Shown piece after piece: positions 48,263-56,866 of a stretch of DNA of 64,000 nucleotides. Within the stretch, counting starts at the first letter, position 1. Every line of letters begins with the position of its first letter. A program made the position numbers and the translations under genes. Origin of the DNA: Rugamonas sp. (lineage in GTDB: Bacteria; Pseudomonadota; Gammaproteobacteria; Burkholderiales; Burkholderiaceae_D); contig NZ_JANXMI010000225.1 of NCBI RefSeq assembly GCF_025354735.1, positions 1 to 64,000 on the forward strand, written 5' to 3'. The notes under the pieces are model-generated. The model worked only from the letters and a program-made list of their open reading frames with translations. It ran no database searches and was not told the origin of the DNA.

Positions 48263-50467
48263 TTACGCGGCGGCTGCAGACTTGGGTTTGCTGTAGTCGG
48301 GTTTGCCCTTGACATCGTTGTACGACTGCTTGCAGGTCGGGTAGTCGCTGCAGCTCCACCAGAAGGTGCCCTTCTTCTTCGGACTCGGGCGGCGTGACAA
48401 GCCCTTGCCGCACGCCATACACTTGTGCAGCTCCGAGACCTTCGGGACTTCCTTGGGTACTGGCTTACCCGCCTTGTCCTCGCACGAGTATTTGCAGCCA
48501 TCGGTGTAGCCGCTGCAGCCCCAAAAGAATTCGTTCTTGTCCTTCTTCTTGATGCGCGCCAATGGCTTCGCGCATGTCGGGCAGGGATGGATATCGACCT
48601 TGATATCCAAGCCGTGCTCCTTGACGCCACCGACCTCGCCGGCGATGTACTCCATCAGCTCGGTGACGAACGACACCGTGTCGCGTTCGCCCGCCTTGAT
48701 AACCTTTTGCTGCTCGTGCCAGAGCGCGGTCATGTCGGGGAATTTCGCCTGATCCGGCAGGGCGTCGTAGAACTCTTCGGCGGTCTTGGTCGGCACGATG
48801 TTCTTGCCCTGCTCGATCAGATAGGACCGGTCGAACAGCGTCTTGATGATGCTGTCCCTAGTGGCCGGCGTGCCGATCCCTCCGTGCTCCCCTTCCTTGC
48901 CCTTGTCCTTGTCGAGCAGCAGCTTGCGCAGGCGCTCGTCGCGGATGTACTTCGCCACGCGGGTCAGGTCCGTCAGCAGCGTTGCCATCGTGTACAGCGG
49001 CTGCGGCTTGGTCTCCTGCTTCGCCGCCTCGGCGTCGGTGCAGGTGCCGGAATGGCCTTCGCGCAAGGTCCGAATATCGACCTCGACGGCGTTCTCGTCC
49101 CCTTCCAGGTCTTCATTGCCAGCGTCGTTCTTGTACAGCGCAGCCCAGCCAAGGCGGGTCGTCACGTCGGCGCGCACCGCGAAGCGGTGGCCTGCGACCT
49201 CGATCAGAATATCGGTGCGGTCAAACTGCTGCTTGGGCCAGAATTGGGCGATGTAGGCGCGGGCGATCAGCAGATAGATTTTCTGCTCGCCCTCGGACAG
49301 GTTCGCCAGGTCTGCGACGGTCTCGGTCGGGATGATCCCGTGGTGGGCCGAGACCTTGGCCGAGTTGAAGGCGCGGCTTTTGATGGTCGGGTCGCCGCGC
49401 TGCGCGGCGCCGGCCAGGATCGGCGCCGTCTTGGCGACGGCGGCCAGCACGCCGGGCGCCTCGGCGTGCAGTTCGTCGCTCAGGTATTCGCAGTCGCTGC
49501 GGTTGTACGTGATGAGTTTGTGCTTCTCGCGCAGCGATTGGGTGATGTCCTTGGTCTCGTCGGGTTTGTAGCCGTACTTGCGCGAGGCGTCCGTCTGCAG
49601 CTTGAGCAGGTTGTATGGCAGCGGCGGGTGTTTTTCCTCGCGGGTAGTGCCGGCGCTGACGATCCGCGCCGGCTGGCCCTTGACGGCATCGGCGATGCCC
49701 TGGGCGTGCGACTCGCTGGTGAGGCGGCGCTTCTCGTCCACCGGGTCGCCCTCGGCCACCTGGTAGCGCGCCGGGAACGCCACGCCGGCAACGTCGAACT
49801 GGCCCGTGACGTTGTAGTAGTAGGCCTTCTCGTGCACCTTGAAGGCGCGGGTGCGGCGCACCACTAGGCCGACGATGGGGGTCTGCACGCGGCCCACGCT
49901 CATGACGCCTTGGTAGCCTTTCGCGCGCGCGGCCAGCGTGTACGCCCTGGTCAGGTTGTAGCCGTAGAGCTGGTCGCCCACGCTGCGCGCCTCGGCGGCG
50001 GCCGACAGACCTGCGAATTCCTTGTTGTCACGCATCGTAGCCAGCGCCTTCTTGACTGCGACGGTGGTGTTGTTGTTGATGAGGACGCGCTGCACCGGGA
50101 GCCGGCAGTTGGCGTATTCCAGGATTTCATCGACCAGAAGCTGGCCTTCCTCGTCCGGATCGCCGGCATTGACGACGCTGTTGGCCTGCTTGAGCAGGCC
50201 GGTGATGACCTTGAGCTGCTTCTGGCTGCTGGCATCGCCGCTGGGCTTCTTGCGCCAGGGGATATGCGACATCGGCAGGTCGTCCATGGACCACACCTTG
50301 TAGCGCTCGTCGTAGTCCTCCGGGTCGAGCAGTTGCAGCATGTGGCCGAAGCACCAGGCCACTTTGTCGTCGCCGCATTCATAGTAGCCATCCTTCCGGC
50401 TACCGCCGCCGAGGCCTTCAACGATGGCTTTCGCCAGGTCCGGCTTTTCCGCAATGAACAGTCTCAT
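48263..50467 (-). CDS. traE: TraE topoisomerase III
   Basis: A 734-aa type IA topoisomerase (RK2 TraE is 737). The N-terminal Toprim has MRLFIAEKPDLAKAI and AGDPDEEGQLLVDEIL. The active-site Tyr is in KLITYNRSDCEYLSDE. Two C-terminal C4 zinc ribbons are seen (HPCPTCAKPLARI and HKCMACGKGL). It likely decatenates plasmid DNA. Order traC-traD-traE-traF matches RK2. Confidence 0.95.
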   Translation of the reverse strand: MRLFIAEKPDLAKAIVEGLGGGSRKDGYYECGDDKVAWCFGHMLQLLDPEDYDERYKVWSMDDLPMSHIPWRKKPSGDASSQKQLKVITGLLKQANSVVNAGDPDEEGQLLVDEILEYANCRLPVQRVLINNNTTVAVKKALATMRDNKEFAGLSAAAEARSVGDQLYGYNLTRAYTLAARAKGYQGVMSVGRVQTPIVGLVVRRTRAFKVHEKAYYYNVTGQFDVAGVAFPARYQVAEGDPVDEKRRLTSESHAQGIADAVKGQPARIVSAGTTREEKHPPLPYNLLKLQTDASRKYGYKPDETKDITQSLREKHKLITYNRSDCEYLSDELHAEAPGVLAAVAKTAPILAGAAQRGDPTIKSRAFNSAKVSAHHGIIPTETVADLANLSEGEQKIYLLIARAYIAQFWPKQQFDRTDILIEVAGHRFAVRADVTTRLGWAALYKNDAGNEDLEGDENAVEVDIRTLREGHSGTCTDAEAAKQETKPQPLYTMATLLTDLTRVAKYIRDERLRKLLLDKDKGKEGEHGGIGTPATRDSIIKTLFDRSYLIEQGKNIVPTKTAEEFYDALPDQAKFPDMTALWHEQQKVIKAGERDTVSFVTELMEYIAGEVGGVKEHGLDIKVDIHPCPTCAKPLARIKKKDKNEFFWGCSGYTDGCKYSCEDKAGKPVPKEVPKVSELHKCMACGKGLSRRPSPKKKGTFWWSCSDYPTCKQSYNDVKGKPDYSKPKSAAAA

Positions 50468-50475
50468 GACGCCTC

Positions 50476-51018
50476 CTACCAGGTGATGACCGGCACAATG
50501 ACGGTCTGGATTTGGGAACGAAGAATCGGGCCGAAGTAGCGGCCGTCGAACGACTTGCCGTTCACGTCCGACATGACCAGGACCTCGTTGTCGCTGATAA
50601 CGAATTTGGTGTGCTGGTAGCGCGGCAGCGGCCGGCCGTACTTGTCCATCACCATCGGCCCGCTGAGCGGCAACATCGCGCCGTTGACCGTCACGCCTTC
50701 GTTCGTGATGGCAACGGAGTCTTCTTTAGCGGCTAAAATTTTCTTCATCATGTAGCCGAGTTTGCCGGGGCAGAAACCGGTGGTCAGGTAGCCCCTCCGC
50801 TTGGCTTCTGCAATCGCCTCCACTGGCGGCGGGCATAACAGCACGTACGCGCCCTTCTCCACCGGCTTGCTGCTGGTCCAATACAAGCCGACCGGGATGC
50901 TCCTGGTGGTGTTGACCCGGCCGCCAGCGACGTAGAACATCAGGCCGAGCGTGGTCGCGGCCAGGCCCGTGATCGCGGTCACGATGGTGATCTTGCGCAG
51001 GATGGGTTTGATTTTCAT
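50476..51018 (-). CDS. traF: TraF pilin-cyclising peptidase
   Basis: A 180-aa signal-peptidase-like membrane protein (RK2 TraF is 178). It has an N-terminal span (about 8-32), the catalytic Ser40 in RSIPVGLYW, the basic residue pair at Lys92/93 (YMMKKILAAKED) and Asp158 in SFDGRYFGP. It makes the ring bond in TrbC pilin. The ATG at 51018 overlaps the traG stop (ATGA). Confidence 0.93.
   Translation of the reverse strand: MKIKPILRKITIVTAITGLAATTLGLMFYVAGGRVNTTRSIPVGLYWTSSKPVEKGAYVLLCPPPVEAIAEAKRRGYLTTGFCPGKLGYMMKKILAAKEDSVAITNEGVTVNGAMLPLSGPMVMDKYGRPLPRYQHTKFVISDNEVLVMSDVNGKSFDGRYFGPILRSQIQTVIVPVITW
50725..50737. promoter_or_regulatory. KorB operator inside traF
   Basis: TTTAGCGGCTAAA (plus strand), perfect, encoding Leu-Ala-Ala-Lys next to the catalytic Lys of TraF. 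It is internal to an operon with no obvious promoter. Confidence 0.85.
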
Positions 51019-52994
51019 AGCGTGATCGCCTTCTCTTCGGTCGCGGCGCTGGTGGCGCGCACCTTGTCGCTGTGTTTGGGTTCTTCGACGGCGGCGCGCG
51101 CCGCGAAGGTCTTGTCCTGGAAGTACAGCGGCTGGCGGCCGTAGATGGCCGGGAAGCCCGCCACGTAGACCACCATGTCGCCGGCCTCCACGATCAGCTC
51201 GCCGTCCTTCTTCGGCCCTGGCATGCGCAGACATTCGTCGGTCGTCAGCAGCGGGCGCTGCACTTCCTGGATGGTGCGCGACACCTGGCCCAGCAAGCCG
51301 CTGGTGCGTCGGCCGCTGGTGGTGATCTGTTCTTTCGCCACCGTCGTCGTCCCGGTCAGTTTGGACAGGTGATCGGCGGTCTCGACCCTGTTTGGCGGGT
51401 AGGCGTTCTGGACGTGACAGTTCGACGTAATGGTTTCGTCGGGGCCATAGCCGGTCTCCCTGCTCTTGAGCTGGTTGATGTCCTGGCAGATCAGGTAGAA
51501 CTTGATACCGTAGCCGGCCACGAACGCCAGCGACTCCTGCAGGATTTCCAGCTTGCCGAGGCTTGGGAACTCGTCAATCATCCCAAGCAGCCGATGCTTG
51601 TATCCCTTCTTGGAACGAATGTAGGTCTCGGCGGCTTGGGTGATGCCGGCCTTGGCGAGCAGCCGGCGCCACCAGGGCATGCCCGCCTGGATGCGCTCGA
51701 ATTCCATCTTGTCGGCCAGCAGGCGCACGATCTGGTTCATCATGATCCGCACCAGGGGGCGCAGGCGGGCTTTGTCGTTCGGCTGCGTCACGATGTAGAG
51801 GCTGACCGGGCTGTCGTGGTTCATCAGGTCCTTGATGCGGAAGCTGGACGAGCTAACGTTGCGCGCCACGATGGGATCGCGGTACAGGGCCAGGTAGGAT
51901 TTGGCGGTGGACAGGACGGACCCGGCCTCTTCTTCCGGTCGGTCCATCATGTCGCGGGCGGCGGCGCCGACCGCTGGATGGTTCTTGCCGTTGACGTGAC
52001 TGTACGTCGCCATTTCCATCCACAGCTCGGCCGTGCTGCGGTTGGGATCGGCGAGCATGTGGTCAACATACGGCAGCGATGCCGGCGTGCCTTCGTTCTT
52101 CTTCTTGTACAGCGCGTGTAGGATGACACCAACCAGAAGTGCCTGGCTGGTCTTCTGCCAGTGCGTTTCCAGGCCCTTGCCGTCCGGATCGACAATCAGC
52201 GTCGCCAGGCTTTGCACGTCGCCGACTTCGTTGCCGCTGCCGACCCGGATTTCATCCATAGCGTTGTGGAACACCTCGCAGTTCGGATCGGCCGGCTCGA
52301 AGCGCAGCACCTTGTTCTTCGCGTACTTCTGCCGCCAACCGGCAGTCATCGCCCACAACTCGCCTTTCAGGTCGGTGATGACGCAACTGTCGGGCCAGGA
52401 AAGCAAGGTGGGGACCACCAGGCCGACACCCTTGCCCGAACGGGTTGGCGCGTACGTCAAAACGTGCTCGGGGCCGTTGTGGCGCAAGTATTGGAGCTTG
52501 CCCTTGGCATCGACCCAAGCCCCGACGTAGACGCCGTTGCTGGCGGCCGGCTGGGCGCCGCGCATAATCTCATGCCATTTGCGCGGGCGTGGCAGCAGGC
52601 CCGCGTCTTGGATATCCTTCTTGTTCGCCCAGCGGGCCGAGCCGTGCAGGTATTCGTTGACCTTCGAGGTGTTCGCCATGACCATCTTGACCACGACCAG
52701 ACTGATGAGGCCGACGCCGGCCACCGACACGCCGACGCTGCCGGCGCGCATGAACGCGTCCGGGTATTGCCCGTACCACTTGCTCGCCCAATGGATGATC
52801 CCCCACGGCGCGTAGAAGTGGTTGACGTGCGCGCCGAGGGCGTCCTGGTAGCGCATGTCGTTCGCGAAGAACTGCGTTGCTGCCTGCAGACCTCCCCCCA
52901 GCGACAAGACCGCTAGGGCCGGGATGACTTTCCCTGGCCCTGGCTTCTTGGCGCGCACCTGCGGTCCTACCGCATTGTTGAAACGGTCGTTCAT
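51015..52994 (-). CDS. traG: TraG coupling protein (VirD4 family)
   Basis: A 659-aa protein (RK2 TraG is 637). Two N-terminal membrane spans (about 22-42 and 88-108), then the NTPase with Walker A YAPTRSGKGVGLVVPTLLSW and Walker B LLGMIDEFPSLGKLE. It links the relaxosome to the Trb channel. Both ends overlap neighbours as ATGA (traI upstream, traF downstream). Confidence 0.96.
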   Translation of the reverse strand: MNDRFNNAVGPQVRAKKPGPGKVIPALAVLSLGGGLQAATQFFANDMRYQDALGAHVNHFYAPWGIIHWASKWYGQYPDAFMRAGSVGVSVAGVGLISLVVVKMVMANTSKVNEYLHGSARWANKKDIQDAGLLPRPRKWHEIMRGAQPAASNGVYVGAWVDAKGKLQYLRHNGPEHVLTYAPTRSGKGVGLVVPTLLSWPDSCVITDLKGELWAMTAGWRQKYAKNKVLRFEPADPNCEVFHNAMDEIRVGSGNEVGDVQSLATLIVDPDGKGLETHWQKTSQALLVGVILHALYKKKNEGTPASLPYVDHMLADPNRSTAELWMEMATYSHVNGKNHPAVGAAARDMMDRPEEEAGSVLSTAKSYLALYRDPIVARNVSSSSFRIKDLMNHDSPVSLYIVTQPNDKARLRPLVRIMMNQIVRLLADKMEFERIQAGMPWWRRLLAKAGITQAAETYIRSKKGYKHRLLGMIDEFPSLGKLEILQESLAFVAGYGIKFYLICQDINQLKSRETGYGPDETITSNCHVQNAYPPNRVETADHLSKLTGTTTVAKEQITTSGRRTSGLLGQVSRTIQEVQRPLLTTDECLRMPGPKKDGELIVEAGDMVVYVAGFPAIYGRQPLYFQDKTFAARAAVEEPKHSDKVRATSAATEEKAITL

Positions 52995-55489
52995 CTGCTT
53001 CTTCCTTTCGTTTTGATGGCACCTTTCGCGGTCACACTGATTGGCTCCCCAACCGTTACCCGTTTGAGGCGGCGGGCGGTTGCGTCGTCCACTGGCAAGA
53101 CCATGACCTCTTCGCCCTGCTTGAGCAGAGCCAGAGCCTGCCCGTCGATTTGACGCATACCGCCGAATAGCACAGTTTCATCATTAGTAAAATTGTATCG
53201 TATATGCTTCGGTATATCGAATATTTTAGTGCGTTTTTGCTCTCGCTCAGCGATATATTTGTCGGCGGCGGCATCGCCCGCCGATTTCTTGTCGAGTCCG
53301 AAGATGTCGCGACGAATCCCCGCGTCCGTCAGCGTCGCCTTCGACGCCACGGGCTGCTGCGCCACGGTCGGCGCCAGGCTCGGCGCTGGCGTCGGTGCCG
53401 CCGCGCCGCCGTGGTCGCCGATGCTGATGGCGCCGAGTTGAGACAGCGGGCGCAGCCTGTCCTTACTGGCGGGCGGGGGTGAGCTGCCGAGTTTCCCGAT
53501 GTTGGGTTTGCCGATGTTCGTCTTGGCGGTAGGTGCCGGCCGGATCGCGCCGGCTGGCCTTACTCTTCCTGGCCCACGTAAATCCCGTCGCACCCGGTTA
53601 TTTGGTTTGGCTCCTTGCTGCTCCACACCACCAGGTACATGACGCGGCAATAGCATTTCACCTCTTTCGGCGACGTGAACCACACCGAGTTCGGACACAC
53701 CTCGCACAGCGTTCCGGGCTTGGGGCGACGGGCGCTGTCCAGCTTTTCCAGTGTCGGGCTTAATGCTGTCGGCATGTCCGTGTCGTCCTGGACCTGCTGC
53801 GGCGCCGGCTCGCGCTGCGCTTGCGGCGCGGCTTGCGGCTGCGCGAGCAGCGGCTTGTCCAGGGCTTCCATCGCGTCCGCGATCAGCTCGTCCTCGGACC
53901 TGGCGTTTGTTGTGTCTGCTGTTGCTTCCATAGGTGCTCTCCTTCGTGGTGTGGTGTTGGGTCAACTGCTGCCGGCGCGCTTCCTGGGTGGCGTCAGCAA
54001 AGCTGATCGGGAGGTTGGCGGCGGCTGCCGCCCGTACGATTTTTTCCTTGAATTCGGCCGTGCCGTTAACCGTGATGACCGGACCGTACCGCTCGGCGGC
54101 CATGCGCAGCGCCGCCTGCATGGCCGCGTCGTCCGCGCCCCGTGAGACGTTGAGCTTGTCGCCATCGTCGCGCACGGCGCTGGCGCCGACCTTGTAGATG
54201 ATCGTGCCGCGCTTGGTGATGCTGTCGTGCTTGGAAGGGGTCGCGCCGGCCTTTTGAGCGCCCTTCCCTGCCACCGTATTCCCGCGCAGCCCCGTAGAGT
54301 CCTCACGAGATCGCAAGGCCTCCAGAGCCTCCTGATCGCCCGCTGTGGCTTCCTTGCGCAGCCAGTCGGCCCATGCCATGCGCTGGTACTTGTCATAGAT
54401 CGCCTGCCGCTCCAGCATGTACTGCTTGTTGATGGCGGCGATGTCGTCGCGCAATGCCTTGCTGGTCGCGGCGTACATCAGCTTCTTGCCGATTCCAGGC
54501 GCCCCGCTGATCTTGATCGCGGCCCGCTTCAACCGGTCCGCGCGCTTGGCATCTTCGACCAGCCTGTTCTTGCGGGCGATGGCCTTGGCCCACTCGGCCG
54601 CCCTTTCGGTCGTCGCTGTTTGCTGGGCTTGCTTGTACTTAGCGTGCAGTTCGACCGTGTTGATCTTCGAGCGCATCGGCTTCTTCTCGTAGCGCTTCTT
54701 CGGCGCCGCCGCATCCGATGCCTGGGACTTCGTGAAGCTGCCCAAGCGCCCTTCCAGGTTTTTCTTGGAAAACTCCCGGTGGACCGAGCTGGCCTTGACG
54801 CTGATGCCGTTCTCGGCGCTGATGACCAGCCCGTTCGCGTGCTCGCGGATTTCAAGCCCGTGGTCGCGCATCACCTCATGCAGCGACGACCAGGACTGCG
54901 CGCCGCGTATTTGCTCCTGGCATTCGCGCTTGATCCAGCCCAGCAGGCTCTCCACGTCCGAATGCCGCTCCATGTCCGAGGCCCGGTTCTCGCTCCCGTT
55001 TTTGTTTGCTTGGTGGTTGACCTTCTGCATGCCGTATTCGACCTCAAGCTTGTCGCAAAGCTGGCCCAAGACGTGATAGGCGTTGAACGGCTCGTGGATG
55101 GTGTAGCGGGTCGGGTGAATCTTGTTGATCGCGATGTGGATGTGCAGGTTGTCGGTGTCGTGGTGGACGGCGCTGACGCGCTGGTGTTCGCTGAACCCGA
55201 TGACAGCGCAGATGCGCTCTTCGATGGCCTTCAAGGTCGCCGCGTCAGGCTCCTCGCCGACGGGGAAGGCGACGATCAGGTGATAGGTCTTGTCCGACGA
55301 CGACCGGGTGTTCTGGATTTGCGTGTTCAATACTTCGAGCATGGCGATTTCCGCCTGCTCGGACTGGCAATTGGTGGTGGTGATCGTGCCAACCCGCTCG
55401 TTCTTGTCCTGGGGATCGGTCATGTACTCGACCAGTTCCGCGAAGTTGCTTTTCTGCGCGGATTCCATGGGAACGTGCCGGACGATCAT
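52991..55489 (-). CDS. traI: TraI relaxase (MOBP)
   Basis: An 832-aa relaxase (RK2 TraI is 732). The catalytic Tyr22 is in FAELVEYMTD. The His cluster VHHDTDNLHIHIAINKIHP includes His116, the RK2 number. Position 74, Ser in RK2, is Ala here (HLIVAFPVGE). A long linker of Arg/Ala/Gly follows, because the traH gene is read through it in another frame. It nicks oriT and stays bound to the transferred strand. Confidence 0.95.
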   Translation of the reverse strand: MIVRHVPMESAQKSNFAELVEYMTDPQDKNERVGTITTTNCQSEQAEIAMLEVLNTQIQNTRSSSDKTYHLIVAFPVGEEPDAATLKAIEERICAVIGFSEHQRVSAVHHDTDNLHIHIAINKIHPTRYTIHEPFNAYHVLGQLCDKLEVEYGMQKVNHQANKNGSENRASDMERHSDVESLLGWIKRECQEQIRGAQSWSSLHEVMRDHGLEIREHANGLVISAENGISVKASSVHREFSKKNLEGRLGSFTKSQASDAAAPKKRYEKKPMRSKINTVELHAKYKQAQQTATTERAAEWAKAIARKNRLVEDAKRADRLKRAAIKISGAPGIGKKLMYAATSKALRDDIAAINKQYMLERQAIYDKYQRMAWADWLRKEATAGDQEALEALRSREDSTGLRGNTVAGKGAQKAGATPSKHDSITKRGTIIYKVGASAVRDDGDKLNVSRGADDAAMQAALRMAAERYGPVITVNGTAEFKEKIVRAAAAANLPISFADATQEARRQQLTQHHTTKESTYGSNSRHNKRQVRGRADRGRDGSPGQAAARAAASRAASAARAGAAAGPGRHGHADSIKPDTGKAGQRPSPQARNAVRGVSELGVVHVAERGEMLLPRHVPGGVEQQGAKPNNRVRRDLRGPGRVRPAGAIRPAPTAKTNIGKPNIGKLGSSPPPASKDRLRPLSQLGAISIGDHGGAAAPTPAPSLAPTVAQQPVASKATLTDAGIRRDIFGLDKKSAGDAAADKYIAEREQKRTKIFDIPKHIRYNFTNDETVLFGGMRQIDGQALALLKQGEEVMVLPVDDATARRLKRVTVGEPISVTAKGAIKTKGRSR
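53560..53931 (-). CDS. traH: TraH, gene nested within traI
   Basis: A 123-aa acidic protein (RK2 TraH is 119) encoded in a different frame of the same strand inside traI. The C terminus has CEVCPNSVWFTSPKEVKCYC, then RVMYLVVWSSKEPNQITGCD, the pattern of RK2 TraH, which steadies the relaxosome. GGAGAGCACCT precedes the ATG. It is a rare case of true coding overlap. Confidence 0.85.
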   Translation of the reverse strand: MEATADTTNARSEDELIADAMEALDKPLLAQPQAAPQAQREPAPQQVQDDTDMPTALSPTLEKLDSARRPKPGTLCEVCPNSVWFTSPKEVKCYCRVMYLVVWSSKEPNQITGCDGIYVGQEE

Positions 55490-55506
55490 TTGATCCGCCC
55501 GGAAAC

Positions 55507-55519
55507 TTTAGCGGCTAAA
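55507..55519. promoter_or_regulatory. KorB operator between traJ and traI
   Basis: TTTAGCGGCTAAA, perfect, in the 34-bp gap between the traJ stop and the traI start. Confidence 0.9.
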
Positions 55520-55523
55520 GTTT

Positions 55524-55895
55524 TCACCGCTGCGCCCTGGGTATCAGCACCTCGCGCATGATGCCGTGCATCTGGTCCTGGGTTGTCTCGATCTTGGAGA
55601 GCAGGGCGCGTATCGTCGCCTCGCCGAACTCGGCCGTCCTCGCGTCGTTGGTGAGCCAGAGCTTCAACAGCCCGCCGAGCCGGCCGAGGTCGCCGTTGAT
55701 GCGGGCCAGCTCTTCCACGCGGCGGTTGTCCAGGATGCTGCGCGCCTCGTATCCCTGGCCGATGTTGCGCAGGAAGACAGCCACCGGAAGGTTGGCCGCC
55801 CTCGCGTTGCGTGCAATTTGCTCTTCCTCGTCCGGTAGCACGGGCACCCGCAGGTGCTTGTACTTCCGGGTCACTTTTGTTGCCTTGTCGGTCAT
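55524..55895 (-). CDS. traJ: TraJ oriT-binding protein
   Basis: A 123-aa protein, the RK2 length. An N-terminal ribbon-helix-helix (VPVLPDEEEQIARNARAANL) binds the oriT inverted repeat. ELARINGDLGRLGGLLKLWL is the family core. It positions TraI at nic. Confidence 0.93.
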   Translation of the reverse strand: MTDKATKVTRKYKHLRVPVLPDEEEQIARNARAANLPVAVFLRNIGQGYEARSILDNRRVEELARINGDLGRLGGLLKLWLTNDARTAEFGEATIRALLSKIETTQDQMHGIMREVLIPRAQR

Positions 55896-55907
55896 GCCTT
55901 GGCTCCG

Positions 55908-56120
55908 TCAGTCTTCTTCGATGACGAGGTGATCGGGCGACTCCCCAGCCCATTCCTCGCACACCGCGTTCAACCTCATTTCCAGGTCGGTGACTGTCGC
56001 CTCGTCGCTGGCCGAGGCGATTTTTTTGAGCGTGTCGTAGTGCAAGACGAACCACGTCACGCTGCCGTCAGTGAGGGCTTCGCTGTTGGTTGTGAAGGGG
56101 CGGTTGCTCTTGTCGTTCAT
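55908..56120 (-). CDS. Small acidic protein between oriT and traJ
   Basis: A 70-aa acidic protein starting MNDKSNRPFTTNSEALTDGS and ending HLVIEED, not recognised. The start at 56120 is chosen because any longer version would run into oriT. It lies 12 bp upstream of traJ, so it would be the first gene of the leftward transfer operon. Confidence 0.6.
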   Translation of the reverse strand: MNDKSNRPFTTNSEALTDGSVTWFVLHYDTLKKIASASDEATVTDLEMRLNAVCEEWAGESPDHLVIEED

Positions 56121-56208
56121 GGTGCTGTCCTTGACTGTGGGGTTGCTTTTGGCGGCGGTAGCCGCCTGCCTCGCAGAGCAAGAGTCCCGTTGAGCGCCGC
56201 AGGCGCGA

Positions 56209-56275
56209 ATAAGGGAGAGTGAAGAGAGATATCCCGCTTGCGGGATAGCTATCTTCACCTATCTTGCCCGACTCT
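56209..56275 (+). other. Origin of transfer (oriT) with nic site
   Basis: It reads like RK2 oriT: GAATAAGGGAGA, then the TraJ inverted repeat GTGAAGA (56219-56225) ... TCTTCAC (56252-56258) with an inner ATCCCGC-TT-GCGGGAT hairpin, then CACCTATCTTG|CCCG. By RK2 analogy TraI nicks after 56266. RK2 has TATCCTG|C, so one base differs. Confidence 0.92.
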
Positions 56276-56365
56276 CCGAGTCCATTACGCCAAGAAATGA
56301 TACCACTCACTTTTCGATTTATCCGCTTTTAACTCAATCAAACAAGACTTTTTTGCAACGGATAT

Positions 56366-56394
56366 GACGAAATAAACCGTATACGCTCTATAAT
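56366..56394 (+). promoter_or_regulatory. Candidate traK promoter
   Basis: A perfect -10 TATAAT (56389-56394) has a weak -35 GACGAA (56366-56371) at 17 bp. It lies in AT-rich DNA between oriT and traK; the region 56276-56464 holds no gene. Confidence 0.5.
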
Positions 56395-56464
56395 CGTTCG
56401 TAGACCGGTAAAAATCGGCTAAAAATTGACACTAAATGGAATTCCCAGCAGATGAAAAATTGAT

Positions 56465-56866
56465 ATGGCGAAGTCTTATCCCGAGCAGCTTGCCGAGTGG
56501 GTGAAGCGGCGTGAATCGACTAAACGCGACAAGAACCTGGTCGCGTTTTTGGCGGTGCGTGATGACGTGAAGCTGGCCGTGGATGCTGGATACGCGGTCA
56601 AGACGATATGGGCCAACATGCACGAAGAGAAGCGGGTGGCCTTCGGATACGACACATTCCTCAACTATGTGAACCGCTACATACGCATGAAATCGACCAG
56701 GCCGTCCGATCCTGTGCCGGCCAAGACCAACCCGCAGCCGGCCATCGAGCGTGGCCGGCAAGTATCAAAACCCGCTCCCCAAAACCAGGGGCCAAAGATC
56801 AAGGCGCCGGACACTCCGACCGGCTTTACATTCAACTCGGAACCCAACGTGAAGGACTTAATATAA
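56465..56866 (+). CDS. traK: TraK oriT-binding relaxosome protein
   Basis: A 133-aa basic protein (RK2 TraK is 134): MAKSYPEQLAEWVKRRE start, VAFLAVRDDVKLAVDAGYAV and a GFTFNSEPNVKDLI end. It wraps DNA next to nic. It is divergent from traJ. The stop overlaps the traL start (TAATG). Confidence 0.93.
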   Translation: MAKSYPEQLAEWVKRRESTKRDKNLVAFLAVRDDVKLAVDAGYAVKTIWANMHEEKRVAFGYDTFLNYVNRYIRMKSTRPSDPVPAKTNPQPAIERGRQVSKPAPQNQGPKIKAPDTPTGFTFNSEPNVKDLI

